Origin: Flexithrix dorotheae DSM 6795 | GTDB lineage: Bacteria > Bacteroidota > Bacteroidia > Cytophagales > Flammeovirgaceae | Direction of reading: 5' to 3' | NCBI RefSeq assembly: GCF_000379765.1 | Contig: NZ_KB903454.1 | Location: 434,001 to 498,000, forward strand | DNA: 64,000 bases | Shown here: positions 1 to 7,479 of the stretch, one piece after another | How positions within the stretch are numbered: position 1 is the stretch's first letter | Layout: each line of letters starts with the position of its first letter | Translations under genes and position numbers: made by a program | The notes under the pieces: model-generated | Databases searched by the model: none | The model's input: only the letters and a program-made list of their open reading frames with translations | What the model was told of the DNA's origin: nothing

Positions 1-1
1 A

Positions 2-673
2 TTAATGGCTGCACTACTCATTACACCTGCTTCAGCCGCTCGTTTTTGGACACACGATTTGAAATGGATGATTTTCCTGGCTGCAGCATTTGCGGTAATT
101 TCAGGAATTATGGGCACCTTCATCTCTTATACTTTGCCCAAAATGCCTACAGGTCCCTGGATAGTGACAATTCTCTCTACCATAGCTATAATCTCAATCA
201 TTTTTGGATTTAAAAAAGGCATACTTTCCAAGGTTAGGCTAAGGAGATTAAATAAGAAAAAGATCCTAAGGGAAAATATTCTAAAATGTCTTTATCATTT
301 AGGTGAAAAAGCGGGCAATTTCGACAAATTCTGGTCAACCTGGGAAATATTGGAGAAAAGGGAAATGAATAAAGCACAACTAAAATCCGGGTTAAAACAG
401 TTAGAATCAAGGAATTTAGTAATTCTGAAAGGAAATGCAGCAAAATTTTCTGAATTGGGAAAGGAAGAAGGAAGAAGGGTAACTAAAATTCACAGACTTT
501 GGGAAATATACTTGACCAAGTATATGAAAATGGCGCCCGATCATGTTCACAATGATGCAGAAGCTATGGAGCATCTCATTACTCCGGAAATTGAAAAAGA
601 CCTGGAAGTTCACCTGAAATTTCCTTTAATTGATCCCCATGATTCCCCTGTTCCCTATAAAGATTTGAAGTAA
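2..673 (+). CDS. Metal ABC transporter permease fused to a DtxR-like metal-sensing regulator (5' partial)
   Basis: The reading frame is open at the window edge, so the true start lies upstream. The first ~75 visible residues are the last membrane helices of an ABC-3 family (Mn/Zn/Fe) permease, with the characteristic LLITPASAARFW segment. After a basic linker comes a winged-helix region (about residues 85-160) and then a helix with RVTKIHRLWEIYLTKYM and a DHVHNDAEAMEH cluster, which matches the metal-binding and dimerisation domain of DtxR/MntR repressors, ending in the DPHDSPVP anchor. So one polypeptide appears to join transport and metal sensing in the cytoplasm. It ends one base before the second permease, so the two form an operon. 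The fusion is seen directly; that the domain binds DNA is inferred. Confidence 0.85.
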   Translation, partial: LMAALLITPASAARFWTHDLKWMIFLAAAFAVISGIMGTFISYTLPKMPTGPWIVTILSTIAIISIIFGFKKGILSKVRLRRLNKKKILRENILKCLYHLGEKAGNFDKFWSTWEILEKREMNKAQLKSGLKQLESRNLVILKGNAAKFSELGKEEGRRVTKIHRLWEIYLTKYMKMAPDHVHNDAEAMEHLITPEIEKDLEVHLKFPLIDPHDSPVPYKDLK

Positions 674-674
674 T

Positions 675-1538
675 ATGGATGCATTTTGGATAATATTAAC
701 CGGTTCTTTAGTGGCCACATGTTGTGCCTTATTGGGCTGTTTCCTATTGCTAAGGAAAATGACCATGGTGGGGGATGCCATTTCCCACGCTGTGCTTCCC
801 GGTATTGTACTGGCCTATCTGGTTACTGCTTCAAGAGCATCATTCCCCATGTTGGTTGGAGCTGCAATTTTTGGGGTGATCACCACTATTCTAATTGAGC
901 TATTGAGCAAAAAAGGAAAATTACAGGAAGATGCCGCTATTGGAGTTTCTTTCACCTGGTTGTTTTCCATTGGAGTAATTCTCATTTCTGTGTTTGCAGG
1001 ACAGGTAGATCTCGATCAAGATTGCGTGCTATATGGTGAAATTGCCTATGTTCCACTGGATACACTTTATATTGGAGGCAATAATCTCGGCCCTGAACCA
1101 GTATGGTTGCTAGCCATTAACCTCCTGATTATCATTGTGTTTATCTTAATTGGTTACAAAGGTTTAGTAGTTACCAGTTTCGATCCCATATTAGCTACTT
1201 CACTGGGAATTTCTACTGTGTTCTGGCATTACTCTCTCATGAGTCTGGTTTCCCTCACTACTGTTTTTTCCTTCGAATCTGTTGGAGCAATTATGGTTGT
1301 GGCTTTTTTAATCGGCCCTCCTGCTGTAGCCTATCTACTCACAGAAGACCTTAAAACCATGCTCTTTTTATCAGTAATTTTCGGCATTGGGGCAGCATTG
1401 GGAGGGTATTTTCTTGCAGTGGCTATTGATGCTTCTATTGCAGGTGCTATGGCTTCGGTTATAGGTGTTGAGTTTATTTTTGCTTTTATTTTCAACCCAA
1501 GAAATGGAATTTTGAAAAGAAAGAAGCTGGCGGCTTAA
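675..1538 (+). CDS. Metal ABC transporter permease (ABC-3 family)
   Basis: This 287-residue polytopic membrane protein has the ABC-3 family layout: an early LLRKMTMVGDAISHAVLPG segment, then eight to nine hydrophobic helices, and ESVGAIMVVAFLIGPPAVAYLL near residue 200, typical of the permeases of MntABC/ZnuABC/TroABCD importers. It would form the inner-membrane channel with the preceding permease-regulator fusion, as in TroCD-type systems with two different permeases. The ATPase and the solute-binding lipoprotein are not in the window and probably lie upstream. Mn, Zn or Fe cannot be told apart from sequence. Its stop overlaps the stop of the convergent glycosyltransferase gene by four bases. 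Confidence 0.9.
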   Translation: MDAFWIILTGSLVATCCALLGCFLLLRKMTMVGDAISHAVLPGIVLAYLVTASRASFPMLVGAAIFGVITTILIELLSKKGKLQEDAAIGVSFTWLFSIGVILISVFAGQVDLDQDCVLYGEIAYVPLDTLYIGGNNLGPEPVWLLAINLLIIIVFILIGYKGLVVTSFDPILATSLGISTVFWHYSLMSLVSLTTVFSFESVGAIMVVAFLIGPPAVAYLLTEDLKTMLFLSVIFGIGAALGGYFLAVAIDASIAGAMASVIGVEFIFAFIFNPRNGILKRKKLAA

Positions 1539-2665
1539 TTCTGTTTGGAAAGGTTTTCTTCAAAAAACCGGGTGATTCTTTTCGCAATATTGTCCATATT
1601 ATAATACTGATAAAAACCAGACGGGATATCACTATTTTCATTTAAGCCCTGAATAATGGCCTGGGAAAAAGCTGGCCAATCCCTATCCTGAGTAACTTTT
1701 AATTTCCCTCCACAAACTTCCTGAAAAACACCTTCTGCCCCTGATTCGGTAGAAACTACCATTTTGTTCATCGCAAGTGCCTCCACTACTTTGGTTTTCA
1801 CACCTCCTCCTGTTAGTATGGGATTAAGCACAATGTCGGAAATGGCAATAAAATCATCAATATTATCCACAAACCCCATGTATTTCATATGCTCCAACTG
1901 ATTATTTTCCAACCGCTGGTACTTTTCAGTCAGACCTCTCCCACAAATAATAATGCTATAATTAAAATTAGCATGCCTGCTTAAGTAGGGATTAATTTCC
2001 TCAAGAATATAATCCAATCCTTCCCTGTTTGGTGCGTAATCCAGCACCCCAAAAAACAAAAATACCTTTTCATCTTCCTTCACTCCTATTTGATTTTTAA
2101 ACTCATTTTTAAAGGATGCGGAAACTTGTGGGATATCTTTCTTTTGAGTGCCATAAGTGGCTACCAGACATTTTTCCGGATTTACACGAAGTTTCGTAAT
2201 GGCAAATTGTTTTTCAATTTCCGAAATAAAAATCACGAAATCAGCTTTGGAAAACACCCATTTTTCATAATGAAACAGCATTTTCCACCACCATTTCCCA
2301 ATAGTTTTAAACCGCTGATATTCAATATTATGAGAATGAATGATCAACCTTTTATTTAATAGACTGGAAAGCCAAACACCCAACAACCCCATAAAAGGCT
2401 GGTCTAACATGAGGAAATCGAATTCCTTTCCAATTTTTTTTAAGGGCTTTAAAGAAAAGAAATTGAAATAGCGATAAAAACCCGGAGCTAATAATTTGAT
2501 ATATTGAAAGTTTCCAGAAGTATTATCTGAAGTATTTTTTGTACTTACAACGGTGAGGTCAGCATAATTTCCCAGCGCATTCAGGAAACCAACTGTTTTT
2601 TTTTGCCCACCAGATTGAGCAGGTAATAAGGGAAAAGGAACAATACTCAGAATTTTTAGTCGCAT
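1535..2665 (-). CDS. Glycosyltransferase family 4-like protein
   Basis: A 376-residue GT-B type glycosyltransferase. The N-terminal half starts MRLKILSIVPFPLLPAQSGG, the usual first Rossmann strand with a glycine-rich acceptor loop. The C-terminal half has FFGVLDYAPNREGLDYI and, near residue 300, NPILTGGGVKTKVVEAL followed by the Glu-Ser-Gly-Ala-Glu-Gly segment that contacts the sugar nucleotide in GT4 enzymes. A longer frame to 2713 exists, but the ATG at 2665 sits just after the end of the upstream gene and fits the family, so it is preferred. It is the last gene of the mgsA operon. Donor and acceptor are unknown; surface polysaccharide or glycoprotein synthesis is the usual role. Confidence 0.85.
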   Translation of the reverse strand: MRLKILSIVPFPLLPAQSGGQKKTVGFLNALGNYADLTVVSTKNTSDNTSGNFQYIKLLAPGFYRYFNFFSLKPLKKIGKEFDFLMLDQPFMGLLGVWLSSLLNKRLIIHSHNIEYQRFKTIGKWWWKMLFHYEKWVFSKADFVIFISEIEKQFAITKLRVNPEKCLVATYGTQKKDIPQVSASFKNEFKNQIGVKEDEKVFLFFGVLDYAPNREGLDYILEEINPYLSRHANFNYSIIICGRGLTEKYQRLENNQLEHMKYMGFVDNIDDFIAISDIVLNPILTGGGVKTKVVEALAMNKMVVSTESGAEGVFQEVCGGKLKVTQDRDWPAFSQAIIQGLNENSDIPSGFYQYYNMDNIAKRITRFFEENLSKQN

Positions 2666-2669
2666 CGGT

Positions 2670-3200
2670 TCAGGCCGGATTTTTTTCCCAATCATTGAAT
2701 AGAATATCTCCAATTATTTGAGGTTGCCAAAAGGAAAATTCCGAGAATTCGTAGTTGGTGAGTTGGGAAACTTTTTTACTGTTTTCCTCATCATCTGCAT
2801 CTACCTTTGTTGTGAGATAGGATTTGTCCAGCACTTTAAAATCTGGTTCAAAAACAGAATTTAGTGATTTCAAGTCGCAAAAATGATTGTCCGGAAAGGG
2901 ATTTTCCTGTGGCTGATTGTGTTCATCCAAAACTTCGGAAAAAGCCACAATTGGGAAATATTTATTACAAAATACAATTAAATCAGGAAGATCCTGCCTG
3001 ACATAATAGGCGAACATATAACTCTTATTCGCTTCCTTTTCTAACAAATCGATATGGGAAAGTAGCAGATTTTCACACAAATTTTCGGAATTACTAGCCT
3101 TTAAGAACAATTGATGGTCGAACTGAATTTTTGTATTTTCATTTTCCCTTAAAAATCCGGAAACACCGGCAGGCAAAATATATAGTGAAGTTTTATTCAT
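2670..3200 (-). CDS. Hypothetical protein in the mgsA operon
   Basis: A 176-residue protein with no signal peptide and no membrane segment, not recognised. It is acidic and rich in Phe, Asn and Asp, with a motif-poor sequence beginning MNKTSLYILPAGVSGF. The start overlaps the end of the upstream lipoprotein gene by eight bases and its stop is four bases before the glycosyltransferase ATG, so translational coupling is likely and a role linked to that glycosyltransferase is plausible. The tight packing is the main reason to believe it is real. No function can be assigned. Confidence 0.7.
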   Translation of the reverse strand: MNKTSLYILPAGVSGFLRENENTKIQFDHQLFLKASNSENLCENLLLSHIDLLEKEANKSYMFAYYVRQDLPDLIVFCNKYFPIVAFSEVLDEHNQPQENPFPDNHFCDLKSLNSVFEPDFKVLDKSYLTTKVDADDEENSKKVSQLTNYEFSEFSFWQPQIIGDILFNDWEKNPA

Positions 3201-3837
3201 TTTCCAGGTTTATTCTAAAGGTAGTCCCGCTAAATTTCGTCCCATTACTTAGTTGAATAAAAATCTCAAATTGCTTTGAATCGGACATGCAATTCTCGTA
3301 ATCTTTTTGATTATCTTCATTATCGGGATCCTCTGGATCTAAATATCCGGTACAGGGAGCCGCAAATCCACCTCCTTCTCTAAAATATATCTCAAACCCT
3401 TCTTCAATTCTATTCGATTTTTTGCCAAATTCACTAACAAAATCATCAAGAAAAACCCTGTTTTCGGGATTATCTCCTTCTTCAATAAAACTGGCCACAA
3501 GTATATCATTCAAGAGCTTACCGGAAGGTTTGGCTTTATTGTAATCCGTTTTGGTAATGACTTCCAGTTTTACAATTCTATTTTTCGCTTGAAATCCTTC
3601 ACTAGCCTGAACCCAGTCACTTGAAGAAACAGTTGTAAAATTTATAGGATTTAACTGCACTAACATGGCATAATCTTCATAATGAACTGATTCATCACCA
3701 AACAGGGTATCCCTACTATTTGCATTAATAGAATAGTAATCCAATCTTACCCATTCATAGATTTCTATCTTTGAACCACATCCAAATAAAAGTAACCCCA
3801 GGGCAGGGAAAACTAGATGTTTTAAAATTCTAGTCAT
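3193..3837 (-). CDS. Hypothetical lipoprotein
   Basis: A 214-residue protein with a clear lipoprotein signal: a short basic start (MTRILKHL), a hydrophobic stretch and a LLFGC lipobox with Cys20 as the lipidated residue. The mature part is polar, with two Cys (CTGYLDPEDPDNEDNQKDYENC) around a run of Asp/Asn that could bind a cation. It is not recognised as any named family. It follows mgsA by seven bases and overlaps the next gene, so it is the second gene of a four-gene operon. Likely anchored in the outer or inner membrane facing the periplasm. Confidence 0.75.
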   Translation of the reverse strand: MTRILKHLVFPALGLLLFGCGSKIEIYEWVRLDYYSINANSRDTLFGDESVHYEDYAMLVQLNPINFTTVSSSDWVQASEGFQAKNRIVKLEVITKTDYNKAKPSGKLLNDILVASFIEEGDNPENRVFLDDFVSEFGKKSNRIEEGFEIYFREGGGFAAPCTGYLDPEDPDNEDNQKDYENCMSDSKQFEIFIQLSNGTKFSGTTFRINLENE

Positions 3838-3844
3838 TCAAAAT

Positions 3845-4225
3845 TTATACTTTTTCCCCTTCTTCAAACATTCCATTAATTAAATAATGGGCAGTTGCAG
3901 GATTGGTGGCCAATGGTACATTGTATAAATCACACAATCTCAAAAGCATTTGTACATCTGGTTCGTGAGGATGCTTACCTAGTGGATCTCTAAAGAAGAT
4001 AACTGCCTTAATTTCCTTTTCCGCTACCATTGCGGCTATCTGAGCATCACCTCCATGCGGACCGGAAAGTTTGGCATCAACTTCCAATCCTGCTTTAGCA
4101 ACATGTGTTCCCGTTGTACCTGTTGCTACAATTTCAATACCGCTCAGGTGAGCTATATGGTCTTTTAAAAAAGCCACCATATCTGCTTTTTTACCATCAT
4201 GTGCGATTATTGCAATTTTTTTCAA
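3845..4225 (-). CDS. mgsA: Methylglyoxal synthase
   Basis: A 126-residue cytoplasmic enzyme that converts dihydroxyacetone phosphate to methylglyoxal and phosphate, a bypass of lower glycolysis used under phosphate limitation. The catalytic residues of the E. coli enzyme line up by eye: His9 in IIAHDGKK, the ATGTTGT phosphate loop (35-41), Asp60 in SGPHGGD, Asp80 in FFRDP, and His87 and Asp90 in PHEPD. Length is slightly below the E. coli protein because the N-terminal extension is missing, which is common. It is the first gene of an operon with a lipoprotein and a glycosyltransferase, an unusual neighbourhood, and has a good promoter at 4266-4296. Confidence 0.95.
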   Translation of the reverse strand: MKKIAIIAHDGKKADMVAFLKDHIAHLSGIEIVATGTTGTHVAKAGLEVDAKLSGPHGGDAQIAAMVAEKEIKAVIFFRDPLGKHPHEPDVQMLLRLCDLYNVPLATNPATAHYLINGMFEEGEKV

Positions 4226-4265
4226 AGCCTGAAATTTTAAATACCATATTATTAATATACTGGCT

Positions 4266-4296
4266 CAAAGATAACTCTTGTAAAAAACAAAGCAAG
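4266..4296 (-). promoter_or_regulatory. Predicted Bacteroidota promoter for the mgsA operon
   Basis: On the minus strand there is a CTTG box (4293-4296), a 19-base spacer, and TATCTTTG (4266-4273), matching the Bacteroidota/Flavobacterium sigma consensus TTG-N17-23-TAnnTTTG. The start of transcription would fall near 4260, giving a leader of about 35 bases before the mgsA ATG. Confidence 0.55.
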
Positions 4297-4407
4297 TAAA
4301 TTCTTTTTCTTCCCTGTTAAAAATCTATAAATTGTTAGTTAGTGATTTTCCTTTCCAGATATTTTCTGATATTTGCCAAAAACTTTGATGCATAAAACTT
4401 CAAATAA

Positions 4408-4992
4408 TTGGCCTTTATAAAAAACATATTTATTTTAATTTTTGGCTCCTTATTAATTTATTCCTGCAATTCGAATGAACTGGAACAAATTAATGTAACT
4501 TCAAATATTAGTGGTCAATTAGATTTCATCGCAACAGATTCTATTCCTGTAAATACTCTGCTTTACCAAAAATTCATTACCACTAATGCAAATACAGATG
4601 ATTTAATAAAAACTTTCAGGTTGCCTGATGATAAAATTGAAGATATTATTCCCAAACAGGTTGTACTGAATATTGCCAGTAATGGCAGTGGAGATTTAAA
4701 CTCTTTCAGACAAATAAGAGTATTTCTAACCACATCTCCAGATGTAACCGATCCCGATAGTATATTGAATAATTGGGTGCAAATTGCCCGGCTAGATACT
4801 ATCAAAACTTCAAGTCAAAAAACTTTAGCACTTATTCCTGATGTGATTTCTGTTAGAAACTTAATTTTAGAATCAGAACCTGAAGAACTTTTCATTACCA
4901 GTATTCTCGAAACAAGAAAGGTGATTAAAAAGGATGATGTTTTCAATACCAGTATCATCACCAATTATCAGGTCTCTGGCCAACTGGATTAA
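4408..4992 (+). CDS. Hypothetical lipoprotein, TTG start
   Basis: A 194-residue protein with a lipoprotein signal: MAFIKN, a hydrophobic core and LLIYSC with Cys20 as the likely lipidation site. The start must be the TTG at 4408, because an in-frame TAA lies directly before it (4405-4407) and no ATG precedes the lipobox. The mature part looks beta-rich, with the phrase SGQLD both just after the signal and at the very C-terminus. The family is not recognised. Its last codon overlaps the stop of the convergent zincin gene. Probably a periplasmic or outer-membrane lipoprotein. Confidence 0.7.
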   Translation: MAFIKNIFILIFGSLLIYSCNSNELEQINVTSNISGQLDFIATDSIPVNTLLYQKFITTNANTDDLIKTFRLPDDKIEDIIPKQVVLNIASNGSGDLNSFRQIRVFLTTSPDVTDPDSILNNWVQIARLDTIKTSSQKTLALIPDVISVRNLILESEPEELFITSILETRKVIKKDDVFNTSIITNYQVSGQLD

Positions 4993-5627
4993 TCTTCCAT
5001 TTCAAGTGGATAACCTTTTTGCCGCATATATTCTTTTATTTCTACTGGATTGATGTAAATGGGAAACTCCAAAAATTGCCATCCAAACCCATATTCAATA
5101 GCTCTTTTATCTGTATCTTCTTCAAATTTTATTCTGAATGCTGAATGTTTAGTGTATTTAATACCTTCTTTAATTAACCGCCAGGAGGAAATACTTTTAT
5201 AATATTGAATATGCGCCAACTCATGGCCAATAATACCTACCTGACCATTAAAAGTTCTGTCCAATACATACCCGGTTCCTTCTTCCATAAAGATGAGATA
5301 TTGACGATTTTTCCTGGATCTAAAGAAGTTAATCGGATTAAAGCCTGGTCTGGCAGAAATTGGGAATACATTCTTCTTTTTAATTTTAAACTTTAATCGA
5401 ATATTCTTTAATTCGGGATAATGGGAAATGGCAATCAGAGTTTGCAATTCAAATTCAGTCGGTACCTTTTTGCGATTACCGTATTCATTTCTAAAGTCTA
5501 TGAGGCTGTCTACATAATCTACTTTTTGGTAAACTTTATAGTAATAATTCTCAAATGACTGCCCTTTTACAGGATTGAGCGTAGTGAAAGTTAAAATTAC
5601 AATTATCGTCTTTAAACTTTGAACCAT
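4989..5627 (-). CDS. Secreted HExxH zincin-like protein
   Basis: A 212-residue protein with an N-terminal signal peptide (MVQSLKTIIVILTFTTLNPVKG). The sequence GHELAHIQYY gives an HExxH zinc site (His135, Glu136, His139), and about 35 residues later EEDTDKRAIEYGF resembles the third-ligand helix of M48-type gluzincins (ExxxD). This suggests a small periplasmic metallopeptidase or a zincin-fold protein. A TTG-started extension to 5654 is open, but the ATG at 5627 gives a cleaner signal peptide and is preferred. The family is not one I can name. It ends convergently with, and overlaps by four bases, the lipoprotein gene at 4408-4992. Confidence 0.7.
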   Translation of the reverse strand: MVQSLKTIIVILTFTTLNPVKGQSFENYYYKVYQKVDYVDSLIDFRNEYGNRKKVPTEFELQTLIAISHYPELKNIRLKFKIKKKNVFPISARPGFNPINFFRSRKNRQYLIFMEEGTGYVLDRTFNGQVGIIGHELAHIQYYKSISSWRLIKEGIKYTKHSAFRIKFEEDTDKRAIEYGFGWQFLEFPIYINPVEIKEYMRQKGYPLEMED

Positions 5628-5836
5628 TTGGAAAAAACTGACTACATCATTCAATCATGAAATTTTATTAAAACCAATTGTACCCCAACGAACAATATTG
5701 ACCGATGGCGGACACTCTTATAAATACATATCATTTTAAACTTATGATTATCAACAAGTTAATAAGTGGCACTGCAATTGTATTTCAACCTGCAAATCTG
5801 GAATTATACAAACAAAACAAACCGGAAATTCAGGGT

Positions 5837-7210
5837 ATGAAATTAAGCAATATCACTTTAAAACTGTTTTCAATAAGCATATTTTTTTCAATATCACAAA
5901 TAGGCTTTGCCCAAAAATTAGAATTAAGTTTTCATGAGGCAGTACAAAAAGCTTTGGAGGAAAATATTCAGCTTAAAACTGAAAAAAATCAATTAATTGT
6001 CAATAAAGCAGAACAGGCACAAAGTAAAGCACAGTTTTTACCTGATGTCAGTGCTTACGCTCAGTTTAGAAGACAAAATGGTAACCAATTCATTCCTCAG
6101 GAAGCCAAATTGGTTAACACCACTACCCAGGATTTTTATCCACAAATTTCAGCTAATATGACGTTGTTCAATGCATTCCGGAATGTCAATGGTTTAAAAA
6201 TGGCCAACCATAACCTGGACGCACAGCAATTCAGGGTTAAGCGAACAGAACAGGACATTATTTACAATGTAGCTCTGCAATACCTTACTGTACTTTTTGA
6301 TAAAGAACTGATCAGAATTGCAGAAGATAATATTGAATCTCAATCAACTATTTTAGAAAGAATAAAAGGTTTTGTAGAAGTGGGAGAGATTTTTATTGGA
6401 GATCAATACAACCAGGAATCTCAAATAAAATCTTTGGAATTGGCTCTAGTGGAAGCCATTAATACCATGGAAAATGACAAATCACTTTTAGGCCAAACTT
6501 TAATGCTTGAACCTCTTTTGGAATTCGATATAACCACACCACAATGGGCATTTGCGACTCAACTCGTGGAAACTTATCAATTAAAAGACCTTTATCAAAC
6601 CGCATTGGGTAACAGAAATGATTTAAAGGAATTAAATTCTTTGAAACAATCATCTGAATATCAGAATAAAATGGCAAAGTCAGGTTACTATCCTACATTA
6701 GAAGCATTTTATTCTTATGATAGCTATTATAACAATTCTGCCACTGATCCTAGTACAGGGGAAAAAGTTTCATTTCAGGATCAAATCAGGGTAAACAATC
6801 CTAATAAAACTTTAGGTTTAAGGTTGAGAATCCCAATTTTCTCCAATTACCTAAACAGAACTAATGTCATTACCTCCAGAATTCAGATGGAGAATGCACA
6901 ATTAAATATTAAAAATCAGGAACAGGCCATTTACATGGATGTGCAAACTGCCCTTCAAAACTACAAAGCAGCAGTAGCCAGATACGAATCAGCTCAGGCT
7001 CAATTCGATGCAGCTAAAATTGCCATGGAAACCCAGACTGCCCGTTACGAGTTGGGAAATGCCACAATTATAGATGTGACCACAACTACCAATGCTTTTA
7101 TCCAGTCGGAAGTAGACATGGCCCAGGCGAAATACAGATTAATGTTCCAGAAAATACTGTTAGAATACCAGACAGGTACTTTGGACATCAATACTTTACC
7201 TGAGAAGTAA
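5837..7210 (+). CDS. TolC family outer-membrane efflux protein
   Basis: A 457-residue outer-membrane channel component. After a signal peptide ending ...QIGFAQ, it has the TolC/OEP pattern: LSFHEAVQKALEENIQLK at the N-terminus and a long coiled-coil second half with NYKAAVARYESAQAQFDAAKIAMETQ... and the repeat-terminal helix YELGNATIIDVTTTTNAF. An extension to 5705 is open but the signal peptide fixes the start at 5837. The usual partners, an RND or ABC inner-membrane pump and a membrane-fusion protein, are not next to it, so its partner must be encoded elsewhere. A terminator follows at 7331. Confidence 0.9.
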   Translation: MKLSNITLKLFSISIFFSISQIGFAQKLELSFHEAVQKALEENIQLKTEKNQLIVNKAEQAQSKAQFLPDVSAYAQFRRQNGNQFIPQEAKLVNTTTQDFYPQISANMTLFNAFRNVNGLKMANHNLDAQQFRVKRTEQDIIYNVALQYLTVLFDKELIRIAEDNIESQSTILERIKGFVEVGEIFIGDQYNQESQIKSLELALVEAINTMENDKSLLGQTLMLEPLLEFDITTPQWAFATQLVETYQLKDLYQTALGNRNDLKELNSLKQSSEYQNKMAKSGYYPTLEAFYSYDSYYNNSATDPSTGEKVSFQDQIRVNNPNKTLGLRLRIPIFSNYLNRTNVITSRIQMENAQLNIKNQEQAIYMDVQTALQNYKAAVARYESAQAQFDAAKIAMETQTARYELGNATIIDVTTTTNAFIQSEVDMAQAKYRLMFQKILLEYQTGTLDINTLPEK

Positions 7211-7330
7211 GTTTTAAGGAATATTGCATGCCTGTTGCGTGTGCCTGATACAAAGGATTTTCATAATAAAATGATTACAATACTGGATATTAATTAACTA
7301 CATTATCTTTCCAAAAAATTTTCCAAAATG

Positions 7331-7353
7331 AAACCAGGCAAGTCCTGGTTTTG
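7331..7353 (+). terminator. Rho-independent terminator after the TolC-like gene
   Basis: AAACCAGG (7331-7338), a five-base loop and CCTGGTTT (7344-7351) form an eight-pair stem followed by a U-rich tail (ttttgttgcttt). Confidence 0.7.
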
Positions 7354-7479
7354 TTGCTTTAAAATACCCACAATCTTTAGTCCATCACCAATCCTCAAAC
7401 AAATCCGGTATTTGGTATTGTTTGAGCATCTTTCTATTTATTTTTACCCATTATTTTTCTTCATTAAGTTCTATTTTTT

